This document shows positions 37,063 through 50,219 of a stretch of 64,000 nt of DNA, piece after piece. The position numbers were made by a program, and so were the translations under genes. The notes beneath the pieces were generated by a model that was given only the letters and a program-made list of their open reading frames with translations, was not told the origin of the DNA and ran no database searches. Within the stretch, counting starts at the first letter, position 1, and the number at the start of each line of letters is the position of its first letter. Source of the stretch: Stutzerimonas stutzeri (GTDB taxonomy: Bacteria > Pseudomonadota > Gammaproteobacteria > Pseudomonadales > Pseudomonadaceae); contig NZ_JAGQFP010000001.1 of the NCBI RefSeq assembly GCF_019090095.1, forward strand, positions 1,895,001 through 1,959,000, written 5' to 3'.

Positions 37063-37414
37063 CTGTTTATCGCCTCAGTCAAAGCTCACCGTTCAGAGTG
37101 AGCTGGTGTTGCAGAACGGATTCGAGACAAGGTGCACGCCAAACTACCGAGATAGCGCAGTCGCGCCTATTTGAGGCCAGCATAAACGCATTTTGTTCCG
37201 CCAAGGTGACGCACTCAGCGTCTGCAATCCACACCTTCGCGCGCTCGAAACGATACCTCGCCCCAGACAGCCGCCGCCGCGTTGCAAAACGCGCAATCGT
37301 AGCACGGGTGAAACTCGACGCTCGCGGCGCGGACCAAATGGGACAGGGGCGCGGCTGGCCAGCGGTTGAGACCAGGCCTCGTTCCCTATTTCCACCTGCA
37401 CGAGGAGCATCGTC
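37063..37414. other. Intergenic region of 352 bases without a recognised gene
   Basis: Between the divergent rmlD and Rho_N genes. Open frames on both strands look like chance frames in GC-rich DNA; none has a family signature and the minus-strand ones run into the next gene. Visible structure is limited to the 7-base-pair hairpin at 37083-37104. The promoters of both flanking genes should lie here, but I cannot name convincing boxes. Confidence 0.5.
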
Positions 37415-37813
37415 ATGCCCAGAGGTGAAAAATCCAAGTACACGGAGAAACAGCAACGCAAGGCAGAACATATCGAAGAGAGCTACGAGGAGCGTGGCGT
37501 CTCGGAAAAGGAGGCCGAGGCGCGGGCCTGGGCGACCGTGAACAAGCAGTCCGGCGGTGGCGAACGCAAGGGAGGCTCGGGACGGAAGAAAAGCGAAACA
37601 GCCAAACGCGCCGACCGCAAGGATTCAGCAGACCGCGCGGCCAAGGCGCGCTCCGGCAAGTCACCCAACAAGGGATCGGCCCGCAAGGACCGCTCCGGTA
37701 GCACGTCCCTGACCGACATGACACGTGACGAGCTGATGCAAAAAGCCCGTGAGCGCGATGTGCACGGTCGCTCCAAGATGCGTAAGGACGAGCTGATCAA
37801 AGCCCTCAGCTGA
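37415..37813 (+). CDS. Rho termination factor N-terminal-domain protein (annotated in relatives as plasmid stabilization protein)
   Basis: Basic protein of 132 residues. The N-terminal part (KYTEKQQRKAEHIEESYEER, then EKEAEARAWATVNK) resembles small stress proteins of the KGG/ChaB type. A disordered Lys/Ser/Arg-rich linker follows, then a C-terminal Rho_N/SAP-like helix-extended-helix (LTDMTRDELMQKARERDV, then MRKDELIKAL), which binds nucleic acid in other proteins. GAGGAG seven bases before the ATG. Function unknown. It is the first of three same-strand genes with the 44-residue peptide and the ferritin-like protein. Confidence 0.8.
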   Translation: MPRGEKSKYTEKQQRKAEHIEESYEERGVSEKEAEARAWATVNKQSGGGERKGGSGRKKSETAKRADRKDSADRAAKARSGKSPNKGSARKDRSGSTSLTDMTRDELMQKARERDVHGRSKMRKDELIKALS

Positions 37814-37826
37814 AGGAGTACCGGAT

Positions 37827-37961
37827 ATGCAGGAACCCGATCCGCGTGATGACGGGACACCGAGCCCCATCCCCGAACCCGAGCGCAAGGAACCCGGCGA
37901 ACCGCTGCCAATCGAAGAGCCCGGCGAACCGGATCGGCCCGGTAAAGACGGGCAAGGCTAA
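37827..37961 (+). CDS. Small acidic proline-rich protein, 44 residues
   Basis: The frame starts MQEPDPRDDGTPSPIPEPER and ends RPGKDGQG. About one residue in four is Pro and one in five Glu or Asp, with two PGEP repeats; there is no signal or membrane segment. AAGGAG eight bases before the ATG is an excellent ribosome site, and the gene begins 13 bases after the Rho_N gene, so it is probably translated. No family recognised. Likely disordered. Confidence 0.65.
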   Translation: MQEPDPRDDGTPSPIPEPERKEPGEPLPIEEPGEPDRPGKDGQG

Positions 37962-38075
37962 AACTTTCCACCGCCTCGCCTATCACAGCTTAAGGCCCAG
38001 CGAGACACCGCCAGGTGCAATGGCCGACTTGGCTGACTGAGGCGTATCGCCAATCAACGAACCCAGGAGACCGTG

Positions 38076-38609
38076 ATGAGCTACGTACAACTGAGCGACA
38101 AACAGACCCTGCGTGATCGCGCCCGCCAGCACGTGGAGAACGGCGCCGTGACCGAGAGCTATTCGGCGGACCGCGATACCGTGATCAACCTGCTCAACGA
38201 GGCATTGGCGACCGAACTGGTTTGCTATCTGCGCTACAAGCGGCACTACTACATGGCCACCGGCCTGAAATCCAGCGTCGCCGCCGATGAGTTCCTCGAG
38301 CACGCCAACCAGGAACAGGAACATGCGGACCGCCTGGCCGAGCGCATCGTCCAGCTGGGTGGTGAACCCGACTTCAACCCGGACAACCTTACCGAGCGCG
38401 CCCATGCGCAGTACGCTGAGGGTAACGGCCTGCGTGACATGGTGTTCGAAAACCTGGTCGCTGAGCGCATCGCGATCGACAGCTACCGTGAGATCGTCCA
38501 GTACATCGGTGACAAGGACCCGACCACGCGGCGGATCTTCGAAGACATTCTTGCGCAGGAAGAAGAACACGCTGATGACATGGCAGGCCTGCTCGACGGC
38601 ATGAACTGA
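38076..38609 (+). CDS. Ferritin-like (bacterioferritin/Dps-type) protein
   Basis: Four-helix-bundle protein of 177 residues, similar to PA4880-type bacterioferritin-like proteins. The di-iron motifs are visible: E in ALATELVCYLRYK, EQEHAD in the second helix, ENLVAERIAIDSYRE in the third and EEEHADD in the fourth. The spacing fits two E-x2-H pairs. It could store iron or destroy peroxide. AGGAG lies six bases before the ATG at 38076. Convergent with lpxC. Confidence 0.87.
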   Translation: MSYVQLSDKQTLRDRARQHVENGAVTESYSADRDTVINLLNEALATELVCYLRYKRHYYMATGLKSSVAADEFLEHANQEQEHADRLAERIVQLGGEPDFNPDNLTERAHAQYAEGNGLRDMVFENLVAERIAIDSYREIVQYIGDKDPTTRRIFEDILAQEEEHADDMAGLLDGMN

Positions 38610-38671
38610 ACCGCACGCGTGGCAAGCGAGGCGCGGCGCAGCCGGACGCTTCGCTTCGTTGCGATAAAGGC

Positions 38672-38695
38672 AAAAAAAAGCCACCCGAAGGTGGC
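38672..38695 (-). terminator. Terminator of the dcw/lpxC transcript
   Basis: Six-base-pair stem GCCACC/GGTGGC with a stable TTCG tetraloop (minus strand) and a run of eight T, 27 bases past the lpxC stop. It also lies in the path of the convergent ferritin-like gene. Confidence 0.92.
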
Positions 38696-38721
38696 CTCAA
38701 ATAAGGAAAGGAGAGTACTAC

Positions 38722-39645
<924 letters not shown>

Positions 39646-39684
39646 CTAGTGCGCTGTTGCGAATGGTTTCCAACAAAGGTGGCG

Positions 39685-39690
39685 ATCATA
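39685..39690 (-). promoter_or_regulatory. Possible -10 box of an lpxC promoter
   Basis: TATGAT on the minus strand, 51 bases before the lpxC start, in the ftsZ-lpxC gap. No good -35 at 16-18 bases. Own transcription of lpxC is common, but this box alone is weak evidence. Confidence 0.3.
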
Positions 39691-39744
39691 GCAGAACCCC
39701 TCTTTGCTGAATACCAATCACCCCGATAGTCCTGATACATGCAA

Positions 39745-40935
39745 TCAATCAGCTTGGCGACGCAGGAATGCCGGAATATCGAGATAGTCCAGGTCCTCTT
39801 GCGGGTTCATCTTGGCTGCGGTCGCAGCCGCATGGGCCTGATTACGCATGACCGTCGGGCGGTCCAGGTCACGATAGTTCACCGCGGCCTGCTCCTGACG
39901 GGCAGCAGCCGGTGCCGCCTGCGGCGCCACAGCGGCGGCCTGAATGGTGTTGTCGACAACCTTGACCGGCTTCTCGTTGCGCGGGCCGAGACCGGTGGCG
40001 ACAACGGTTACGTGCAGTTCGTCGAGCATGTCCGGGTCGATCACCGCACCGACCTTGACGGTCGCTTCGTCGGAAGCGAAGGCTTCGATGATTTCGCCTA
40101 CCGCGGCGTACTCACCGAGCGACAGATCCAGACCGGCGGTGATGTTGACCAGGATGCCACGCGCGCCCTGCAGGTTGACGTCCTCGAGCAACGGATTGCG
40201 GATCGCCGCCTCGGTCGCTTCACGCGCACGGTTCGGGCCGGTCGCACAACCGGTACCCATCATGGCCATGCCCATTTCGCCCATGACGGTTTTCACGTCA
40301 GCGAAGTCGACGTTCATCAGGCCTGGACGCTGCATGATGTCGGAAATGCCACGCACCGCACCGGTGAGCACGTCATCGGCCTTGGCGAAGGCGGCCAGCA
40401 GACTGGCGTCCTTGCCGAGAATGGTCAGCAGTTTCTCGTTAGGGATGGTGATCAGCGAGTCGACGCACTCGGACAGCTGACGGATACCTTCATCAGCCAC
40501 CTGCATGCGGCGACGCCCTTCGAATGGGAACGGACGGGTCACGACGGCAACGGTGAGAATGCCCATTTCCTTGGCAACCGAAGCGATGACCGGCGCGGCG
40601 CCAGTGCCGGTGCCACCGCCCATGCCAGTGGTGATGAACACCATGTCGGCACCCTGCAGCACCTCGGCGATGCGCTCGCGGTCATCCATCGCGGCCTGAC
40701 GGCCGATGTCGGGATTGGTACCGGCACCCAGGCCCTTGGTGATGGCCGAACCCAGCTGCAAAACGGTCCGCGCTTCGATTTTCTTCAGTGCCTGAGCGTC
40801 AGTGTTGGCGCAGATGAACTCCACGCCTTCGACGCTGTTGCGCACCATGTGATTGACGGCATTGCCGCCGCCTCCGCCAACGCCAATGACCTTGATCACT
40901 GCACTTTGCGGGGTATGATCTACGAGTTCGAACAT
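39745..40935 (-). CDS. ftsZ: Cell division protein FtsZ
   Basis: Tubulin-like GTPase that forms the Z ring. It has 396 residues: the GTP loop GGGTGTGAAPV near 105-115, the synergy loop NVDFADVKTVM, a variable linker rich in Ala and Gln (about 318-375), and the C-terminal conserved peptide DYLDIPAFLRRQAD that binds FtsA and ZipA. It follows ftsA by 47 bases. Confidence 0.98.
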   Translation of the reverse strand: MFELVDHTPQSAVIKVIGVGGGGGNAVNHMVRNSVEGVEFICANTDAQALKKIEARTVLQLGSAITKGLGAGTNPDIGRQAAMDDRERIAEVLQGADMVFITTGMGGGTGTGAAPVIASVAKEMGILTVAVVTRPFPFEGRRRMQVADEGIRQLSECVDSLITIPNEKLLTILGKDASLLAAFAKADDVLTGAVRGISDIMQRPGLMNVDFADVKTVMGEMGMAMMGTGCATGPNRAREATEAAIRNPLLEDVNLQGARGILVNITAGLDLSLGEYAAVGEIIEAFASDEATVKVGAVIDPDMLDELHVTVVATGLGPRNEKPVKVVDNTIQAAAVAPQAAPAAARQEQAAVNYRDLDRPTVMRNQAHAAATAAKMNPQEDLDYLDIPAFLRRQAD

Positions 40936-40982
40936 TTCCCTCTCTCCTTCCAGCTTTCTAGTTTTAGGTACTGCCGCACTGC

Positions 40983-42230
40983 TCAGAAATTGCCCTGGAT
41001 CCAGCTCTTGAGCCGGTCCACGACAGATGTTTTGGGTTCGTCGGCGAAGTGGCCGAGACCGGACATGGGGGTGCCGTCGGTCTGCTTGCGCATCCCGTAA
41101 AGCAACAGGCCCACGCCCGTTGAATAGATTGGATTGCGGACCACATCGGTGAGTCCGTTGACGCTGTGCGGTACGCCCAGGCGCACCGGCATGTGGAAGA
41201 TTTCCTCGGCCAACTCGACGGCGCCTTCCATCTTCGCCGTACCGCCCGTGAGGACGATGCCGGCGGGCACCAGATCTTCGTAGCCGCTGCGACGCAGCTC
41301 GGCCTGAATCAATGTAAAGAGCTCGTCATAACGCGGCTCCACGACTTCGGCCAGTGCCTGGCGCGAGAGTTCCCGCGGCGGACGATCGCCGACGCTCGGT
41401 ACCTTGATGGTCTCGCCCGGGCCCGCCAGCTTGGCCAGGGCACAGGCGTAGCGGATCTTGATTTCCTCGGCGTACTGAGTCGGCGTACGCAGCGCCATGG
41501 CGATGTCGTTGGTGACCTGATCGCCGGCGATCGGAATGACTGCGGTATGCCGAATCGCGCCTTCGGTGAAAATGCAGATATCGGTCGTACCACCACCGAT
41601 ATCCACCAGGCAAACGCCCAGCTCCTTCTCGTCGTCCGTCAGCACCGCATGGGCCGAGGCCAGTTGCTCGAGAATGATGTCGTCCACCTCGAGCCCGCAG
41701 CGACGTACGCACTTCTCGATGTTCTGCGCTGCATTGACCGCGCAGGTCACCACGTGAACCTTCGCTTCCAGGCGCACGCCAGACATGCCGAGCGGCTCGC
41801 GGACGCCCTCCTGGTTATCGATCACGTAGTCCTGCGGCAGGGTGTGCAATACGCGTTGATCGGCCGGAATCGCCACCGCTTGCGCCGCGTCGAGTACGCG
41901 CTCCAGGTCGGCGCTGCTGACTTCGCGATCGCGAATGGCAACGATGCCGTGGGAGTTCAGGCTACGGATATGGTTGCCGGCCAAGCCGACGAACGCGGAG
42001 TGGATACGGCAGCCGGCCATCAGCTGCGCCTCTTCGACGGCGCGCTGGATGGACTGAACGGTGGATTCGATGTTGACCACCACCCCCTTCTTCAAGCCGC
42101 GGGACGGATGGGTGCCGATCCCGACGATCTCGAGCTCGCCGTCCGGCGTCACTTCGCCCACCAGCGCCACCACCTTGGAGGTGCCGATATCGAGACCAAC
42201 GATCATCTTGCCGCTTTGCACGCTAGACAT
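40983..42230 (-). CDS. ftsA: Cell division protein FtsA
   Basis: Actin-like membrane tether of FtsZ. The protein has about 415 residues with phosphate loops VGLDIGTSKVVALVGE and CLVDIGGGTTDICIF. A C-terminal amphipathic helix (VVDRLKSWIQGNF) serves as the membrane anchor. I start at 42230 (MSSVQSGKMIVG) because GAGG is about ten bases upstream; the ATG at 42239 overlaps that site. Confidence 0.97.
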   Translation of the reverse strand: MSSVQSGKMIVGLDIGTSKVVALVGEVTPDGELEIVGIGTHPSRGLKKGVVVNIESTVQSIQRAVEEAQLMAGCRIHSAFVGLAGNHIRSLNSHGIVAIRDREVSSADLERVLDAAQAVAIPADQRVLHTLPQDYVIDNQEGVREPLGMSGVRLEAKVHVVTCAVNAAQNIEKCVRRCGLEVDDIILEQLASAHAVLTDDEKELGVCLVDIGGGTTDICIFTEGAIRHTAVIPIAGDQVTNDIAMALRTPTQYAEEIKIRYACALAKLAGPGETIKVPSVGDRPPRELSRQALAEVVEPRYDELFTLIQAELRRSGYEDLVPAGIVLTGGTAKMEGAVELAEEIFHMPVRLGVPHSVNGLTDVVRNPIYSTGVGLLLYGMRKQTDGTPMSGLGHFADEPKTSVVDRLKSWIQGNF

Positions 42231-42242
42231 GTGTTTCATTCC

Positions 42243-43097
42243 TCAATTCTTCGCAACGGCGTCATCCGCCGTGGTCGGGGTCGGTTCACGCCACGCGACG
42301 GCCAAGCCGTTGGCGTAGCGCAGATCGATCCGCGCAATTCTTTCGCTCTCCTGCGCCAGCGCGTGCTGGTAGATGGCAGTGAAGCGCCGCATTTTTTCGA
42401 TTATCTGGTCGCGTCCGAGCAACAACTCGACACCTTGCTTGGTGGTCACGAACCAGCTGCCTCGCTCGCGCAACTCCAGGCGAGCGATGGAAAACCCGAG
42501 TGGCCGCAGCATCTGACTGAGCATCTGATACTGCTGCATCACCCGCTGCTGGGCCCGCTTCGGACCATGCAACTGCGGCAAGTGTTCATATTGAGAGATG
42601 TCGTCGGGCGCAAACGCCTGCCCGTTGTTGTTCAACAGCGACTCATCACCCCAACGGGCAATGGGCAATTGTTCGTCGAGACGCACCATGACCTCATCCG
42701 GCCATATCCGCCGTGCCTCGACATGTGCGATCCAGGGCATCTGTTCAAGGTCGTGACGCAGCGCATCGAGATCAACCTTGAAGAAGCTCGCTTCGACGAA
42801 CGGAGCCATCCGTGCCTGAACCGCCTGCCGGTCGACGTAGGTCAGTTCGCCGCGCACGCTCACCTTGGCAATCGGCCGATCCGCGTAGGGGGCAAGGCGC
42901 TCGCCAAGCTCATAGAGCCCGACCGCCAAAGCCACCAGCATGACCGGCCAGAGGACACGCTTGAGCGAACTCAGGCTTGGCCGCGGCAGGCGTGCCGAAA
43001 GCGGCTCACGTTGTACCAGGCGGCTCGCGCCCCGCTGCGCCGGCTTGCGCGAGGCGCGGCCGGTACCGGGCTGTGAGTGACGCAGCGTGGTGATCAT
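42243..43097 (-). CDS. ftsQ: Cell division protein FtsQ
   Basis: Bitopic division protein that forms the FtsQBL complex. It has 284 residues: a basic N-terminus of about 65 residues, one transmembrane helix (about 68-88), a POTRA domain ([19 protein letters not shown]) and a C-terminal beta domain with [19 protein letters not shown]. It starts three bases after the ddlB stop. Confidence 0.95.
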   Translation of the reverse strand: MITTLRHSQPGTGRASRKPAQRGASRLVQREPLSARLPRPSLSSLKRVLWPVMLVALAVGLYELGERLAPYADRPIAKVSVRGELTYVDRQAVQARMAPFVEASFFKVDLDALRHDLEQMPWIAHVEARRIWPDEVMVRLDEQLPIARWGDESLLNNNGQAFAPDDISQYEHLPQLHGPKRAQQRVMQQYQMLSQMLRPLGFSIARLELRERGSWFVTTKQGVELLLGRDQIIEKMRRFTAIYQHALAQESERIARIDLRYANGLAVAWREPTPTTADDAVAKN

Positions 43098-43100
43098 GGC

Positions 43101-45494
<2,394 letters not shown>

Positions 45495-45502
<8 letters not shown>

Positions 45503-46565
45503 GCGCCACCTCCAGGCATACATCGACGACGGTGCGAGTGGCGTCAGGACGAGCCAGGCGACGTGCCGTAGCTCCCATGGCCTCGAGTTTTTCCGGCTGC
45601 ATCATGACCTCGGTCAGCTGCGCGGCCAGCGCGGCAGCATCAGTACTTGCTTGGGGAAGAAGAACGGCTGCGCCTTCCTTCGCCAGGTATTCGGCGTTGC
45701 GTGTCTGGTGATCGTCGATCGCATGTGGCAGCGGCACCAGGAACGAAGGCAGGCCGGCAGCTGCCAGCTCGCAGACGGTCAGCGCACCGGCGCGGCAGAT
45801 GACCAGATCCGCCCAGGCATAGGCACGCGCCATGTTCTGAATGAACGGCGCAACCTCGGCCTCGACGCCCGAGGCGGCATAACGCTCCTGCGTAACGCCA
45901 GCATGCTGCTTGCCCGCCTGATGAAACACTTCGGGACGCAGCGCCTGCGGCAACTGGGCGAGCGCTTCGGGAACCAGCTTGTTCAGCGGCTCGGCGCCCA
46001 GGCTGCCACCCAGCACCAGCAGCCGGGGCCGGCGGCCGCGCAACGTCTGTCGCGGCGTTTCCAGAAACAGCTCGTGACGCACCGGGTTGCCCGTGGTGCG
46101 GCGCTTGGTGCTCGCGCCGAAGGTATCCGGGAACGCCTCGCACACCCGCTGGGCGAAGGGCACCAGGCTGCGATTGGCGGTACCGGCCACGGCGTTCTGC
46201 TCGTGGATGACCAAGGGCACCCCGGCCAGCTTCGCGGCCAGCCCGCCGGGTCCGGTTACGTAGCCACCGAGCCCCAGCACGCAGACCGGGTTCAGCTGGC
46301 GCATCAGGCGGCGAGCCTGTACCAGCGAGCGCAGTAGCTGGAACGGCGCTTTAAGCAGGGACGCCACACCTTTGCCGCGCAGCCCGCTCACTTGAATCAA
46401 GTGCAATGGCAGCCCCGCCGCTGGCACCACGTCGTTCTCGATGCCGCGCGGCGTGCCCAGCCAGTGCACGCTGTAGCCGCGACTTTGAAATTCGTGGGCG
46501 CAGGCCAGCGCCGGGAACACGTGTCCCCCGGTACCGCCGGCCATGATCAGAACATTAGCGGCCAT
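45495..46565 (-). CDS. murG: UDP-GlcNAc--undecaprenyl-PP-MurNAc-pentapeptide GlcNAc transferase
   Basis: Makes lipid II from lipid I on the inner face of the membrane. The protein has 356 residues: [14 protein letters not shown] near the N-terminus (G loop), [33 protein letters not shown] and [18 protein letters not shown]. The start at 46565 ([11 protein letters not shown]) gives the family form and overlaps the ftsW end by 11 bases. Confidence 0.97.
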
Positions 46566-47787
46566 GGGCGACCTCCCTGCCTTTGGCAGCTGGCACCTCG
46601 GCAAAATCGTCCTCGCTGAACTCGGCGTCTTCGCTGCCGAGCACGGTGCGGCTTTCCCACTCGATGCGCAGCAGTAACGCCATGCTGGCGCAGGTCACCA
46701 CCAGCGAACTGCCGCCGTAACTGAGAAACGGCAGTGTCAGGCCCTTGGTCGGCAACAAGCCGGTGTTCACGCCGATATTGATCAAGAACTGCCCAAGCCA
46801 GAGGAAGGAGACGCCCCAGGCAACGTATGCAGCGAAGAACTGGCGCGCACGCTCCGCCGCCAGACCGATGTACAGCGCACGAACACCAACGAAGGCGAAG
46901 AGCAATATGGTCAACAGCGCGCCCACCATGCCGAGCTCCTCGGCAAGCACCGAAAACACGAAATCGGTATGGGCTTCGGGCAGGTAGAACTGTTTCTGCA
47001 CGCTGTTGCCCAGGCCCACGCCGATCCACTCGCCACGGCCAAAGGCAATCAGCGCCTGGGTCAATTGGTAGCCAGCGCCGTATTGATCGGCCCAAGGGTC
47101 GGTAAAGGTGATCAACCGCTGCAGGCGGTATTCCTGCGTCTGCACCAGGACGAAGACCGCGCCGACTGCCAGCAACACCAGCAGGGTGAACCGGATCAGG
47201 CCGACACCGCCAAGAAACAGCATCGCCACGGCAGCGCCCATCATGACCACGGTCGCCCCGAAGTCGGGTTCGAGCAGCAACAGCATCGCCATCGGCAGCA
47301 GGACGAGGAACGGTTTGAGGAAGCCCCACAGGCTTTCACGCACCTCATGCTGTCGACGTACCAGATAACCCGCGAGATAGACGACGACGAACAGCTTGGC
47401 CAGCTCCGACGGCTGCACGTTGAACGCGCCAAAGCCGATCCAGCGCATGGAACCGTTGACCTCACGACCGATGCCAGGAATCAACACCAGGATCAGCAAC
47501 GCGAAGGCGCCGAGCAGCAGCATCCAGTCCAGCCGCTGCCAGGCCGATATCGGCACCAGCAATACGGCCGCTGCCGCGACCAGCCCAAGCAATACGTACA
47601 CCAGATGGCGAACCATGTAGTACATCGAGTTGCTGGTATTGACCGCCGCGACTTCAGACGAGGCCGAAGTAATCATGACCAACCCCAGCCCCAGCAGCGC
47701 TAGGCAGCCGGCCAGCATCGGAAAGTCGAGATCCAGACCACGGCGACTGAACAGCGGAGAAGGTGCGCTACGCAGAAAGGCGAGCAT
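46555..47787 (-). CDS. ftsW: SEDS glycosyltransferase FtsW
   Basis: Septal peptidoglycan polymerase, the partner of FtsI. The 410-residue protein has ten helices and the family motifs VNGSMRWIGFGAFNVQPSELAK, the invariant ALIAFGRGEWIGVGLGNSVQK, DFVFSVLAEELG and LPFLSYGGSSL. Its start shares base 47787 with the murD stop. Confidence 0.97.
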   Translation of the reverse strand: MLAFLRSAPSPLFSRRGLDLDFPMLAGCLALLGLGLVMITSASSEVAAVNTSNSMYYMVRHLVYVLLGLVAAAAVLLVPISAWQRLDWMLLLGAFALLILVLIPGIGREVNGSMRWIGFGAFNVQPSELAKLFVVVYLAGYLVRRQHEVRESLWGFLKPFLVLLPMAMLLLLEPDFGATVVMMGAAVAMLFLGGVGLIRFTLLVLLAVGAVFVLVQTQEYRLQRLITFTDPWADQYGAGYQLTQALIAFGRGEWIGVGLGNSVQKQFYLPEAHTDFVFSVLAEELGMVGALLTILLFAFVGVRALYIGLAAERARQFFAAYVAWGVSFLWLGQFLINIGVNTGLLPTKGLTLPFLSYGGSSLVVTCASMALLLRIEWESRTVLGSEDAEFSEDDFAEVPAAKGREVAHGR

Positions 47788-49130
47788 CAGCTGAGCCCCC
47801 CTACGGCTGCTGCGAACTGGCGTCCGCGATCTTCGAAGTTCTGAAACATGTCGAGGCTAGCGCAGGCCGGCGATAGCAGCACCGCATCACCAGCCTGTGC
47901 GAGCGTGGCCGCCAGTTGTACAGCTTGTTCCAGAGTCTGGACGTGATGAATGGGCGCCGCTCCGGCAAGTGCCGCGGCAAGACGCTCAGCATCGCGGCCC
48001 AGCAGGATGACCTCGCGGCAGTGATGCGCGACCGGGCTATGCAGGGCGGAGAAATCAGCCCCCTTGCCATCCCCGCCAGCGATCAGCACCAGCTCACCGG
48101 CGATGTCGCTCCCCAGGCCATCGATGGCTGCTAACGCGGCTCCGACATTGGTCGCCTTGGAATCATCGTAGTAACTGACGCCCTTGCGCTCGCCGACCCA
48201 CTGACAGCGGTGGGCCAACCCGGCGAAGCTGCGCAGGGTGGCGAGCATGGGCTCGAATGGCAGGCCCACGGCATGCCCCAGCGCCAAGGCGGCAAGCGCA
48301 TTGGATTGGTTATGAGCACCGCGGATCTTGAGCTGGTTGGCGGGCATCAGCGCATCGAACTGGAACGCAAGATATTTCTCGCCGTTCTCCTCGAATAAAC
48401 CAAACCCTTTGAAGTCGGGCTTGCCGAGTCCGAAGGACCACGCTGGGACATCATCGGCAATCAAGGGACGGCTGAGCCGATCGTCGCGGTTGATCACCAC
48501 CTGCCGAGCGCCGCGGAAAATTCGATGCTTGGCCTGATGATAGGCGGGCAGGCCATCGTAGCGATCCATATGGTCTTCGCTGACATTCAGGCAGGTCGCA
48601 ACTTCGGCGTTCAGGCGCTCGGTCGTTTCCAGCTGGAAACTCGACAATTCCAGGACGTAGAGCTCGACCTCATCGTCGAGCAGATCCAGGGCCGGCGTGC
48701 CCAGATTGCCACCGACGGCAACCTTGCGACCCGCTGCAGCAGCCATTTCGCCGACCAGGGTCGTCACGGTGCTTTTCGCATTCGAGCCAGTGATCGCCAC
48801 GATCGGCGCCTTGGCTTCACGCGCGAACAGCTCGATATCGCCAAGCAGTTTTACCCCAGCAGCGGCGGCCGCTTGCAACGCGGGCGTGCTGATCGGCAAA
48901 CCGGGGCTGACCAGCAGTTCGCTGGCACGGCAGAGAAACGCCGGGTCGAGTTCGCCGCAACGCACCTCGACGTCCGGGTACTGCGCCTTCAGAGTGGCCA
49001 GCTCCGGCGGATTCGCGCGCGTATCGGCAACGGCGAACGGCAGGCCACGGCTCGCCAAGTGGCGAACCAGCGACATACCGCTCTTGCCGAGACCGACGAC
49101 GATGCGGAACTGATCGGAAGCGATGAGCAC
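47787..49130 (-). CDS. murD: UDP-N-acetylmuramoyl-L-alanine--D-glutamate ligase
   Basis: Second Mur ligase, adds D-Glu. It has 447 residues with VVGLGKSGMSLVRHL, the P-loop TGSNAKSTVTTLVGE (Ala where E. coli has Gly), NVSEDHMDRYDG, YYDDSKATNVGA and a C-terminal LLSPACASLDMF motif. It starts six bases after the mraY stop. Confidence 0.97.
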   Translation of the reverse strand: MLIASDQFRIVVGLGKSGMSLVRHLASRGLPFAVADTRANPPELATLKAQYPDVEVRCGELDPAFLCRASELLVSPGLPISTPALQAAAAAGVKLLGDIELFAREAKAPIVAITGSNAKSTVTTLVGEMAAAAGRKVAVGGNLGTPALDLLDDEVELYVLELSSFQLETTERLNAEVATCLNVSEDHMDRYDGLPAYHQAKHRIFRGARQVVINRDDRLSRPLIADDVPAWSFGLGKPDFKGFGLFEENGEKYLAFQFDALMPANQLKIRGAHNQSNALAALALGHAVGLPFEPMLATLRSFAGLAHRCQWVGERKGVSYYDDSKATNVGAALAAIDGLGSDIAGELVLIAGGDGKGADFSALHSPVAHHCREVILLGRDAERLAAALAGAAPIHHVQTLEQAVQLAATLAQAGDAVLLSPACASLDMFQNFEDRGRQFAAAVGGLS

Positions 49131-49136
49131 TCTTTA

Positions 49137-50219
49137 TTACCTCAATTTCAGCGTGGCGAGACCAACCAGCACCAGGATCACCGTGATGATCCAGAAGCGC
49201 ACGATGACCCGCGGTTCGGGCCAGCCCTTGAGTTCGAAATGGTGATGAATCGGCGCCATGCGGAAGACGCGCTTGCCGGTCAGCTTGAAGGACGCCACCT
49301 GAATCATCACCGACAGGGTTTCCATCACGAACACCCCGCCCATGATGAACAGCACCACTTCCTGCCGGACAATTACCGCGATGGTGCCCAGCGCCGCGCC
49401 GAGGGCCAACGCGCCAACGTCCCCCATGAATACCTGCGCGGGATAGGTGTTGAACCAGAGAAAACCGAGCCCTGCACCGATCAATGCTCCGCAGAAGACG
49501 ATCAGCTCGCCGGCACCGGGGATATAGGGAATCAGCAGATAGTCGGCGAAGTTCACGTTGCCGGACAGATAGCAGAAGATGCCCAGCGCACCACCGACCA
49601 TGACCGTTGGCATGATCGCCAGGCCGTCCAGACCATCGGTGAGGTTGACCGCGTTGCTCGAGCCGACGATGACGAAATAGGTCAGCACCACGAAGCCGAT
49701 GCCCAGCGGAACCTCGATGTTCTTCAGCAACGGCAGGATCAAGGTGGTTTCGACCGGCGTCTGCGCGGTCATATAAAGGAAGATCGCGGCGCCGAGGCCG
49801 AACACCGACTGCCAGAAGTACTTCCAGCGGCTCGGCAGGCCACGGGAGTTCTTTTCGATGACCTTACGGTAGTCGTCGACCCAGCCAACCGCGCCGAACA
49901 GCAGCGTGATGGCCAGAACGACCCAGACATAGCGATTGGACAGATCGGCCCAGAGCAAGGTGCTGATGGCAATCGCGCTGAGGATCAGGGCGCCGCCCAT
50001 CGTTGGCGTACCCGACTTGGACAGGTGCGACTGCGGGCCATCGGTGCGCACGGATTGGCCAATCTGGCGCATCTGCAAGGTGCGGATCAGCCAGGGGCCC
50101 ATCCACAGCGACAGGACCAGCGCGGTAAGCACGCCGAGAATTCCACGCAGCGACAGGTACTGAAAGACAGCGAAGCCCGTGTGGAATCGTTGCAGATACT
50201 CGGCGAGTAGCAGCAGCAT
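49137..50219 (-). CDS. mraY: Phospho-N-acetylmuramoyl-pentapeptide transferase
   Basis: Inner-membrane enzyme that makes lipid I from UDP-MurNAc-pentapeptide and undecaprenyl phosphate. The 360-residue protein has ten helices and the aspartate motifs GWVDDYRKV and [13 protein letters not shown]. The [13 protein letters not shown] signature lies near the C-terminus. Its start shares a base with the murF stop. Confidence 0.97.
   Translation of the reverse strand: MLLLLAEYLQRFHTGFAVFQYLSLRGILGVLTALVLSLWMGPWLIRTLQMRQIGQSVRTDGPQSHLSKSGTPTMGGALILSAIAISTLLWADLSNRYVWVVLAITLLFGAVGWVDDYRKVIEKNSRGLPSRWKYFWQSVFGLGAAIFLYMTAQTPVETTLILPLLKNIEVPLGIGFVVLTYFVIVGSSNAVNLTDGLDGLAIMPTVMVGGALGIFCYLSGNVNFADYLLIPYIPGAGELIVFCGALIGAGLGFLWFNTYPAQVFMGDVGALALGAALGTIAVIVRQEVVLFIMGGVFVMETLSVMIQVASFKLTGKRVFRMAPIHHHFELKGWPEPRVIVRFWIITVILVLVGLATLKLR

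Noticed and set aside
37079..37541. Frames on both strands in the rmlD/Rho_N gap
   Set aside because: They run into the Rho_N gene, overlap each other, and have no family motif or clear ribosome site.
41166..43076. 636-codon frame opposite ftsA and ftsQ
   Set aside because: It spans two certain genes and their junction; its composition reflects the reversed codons.
48525..50210. 561-codon frame opposite murD and mraY
   Set aside because: It spans two certain genes; rich in Gln, Arg and His as expected for an antisense frame.
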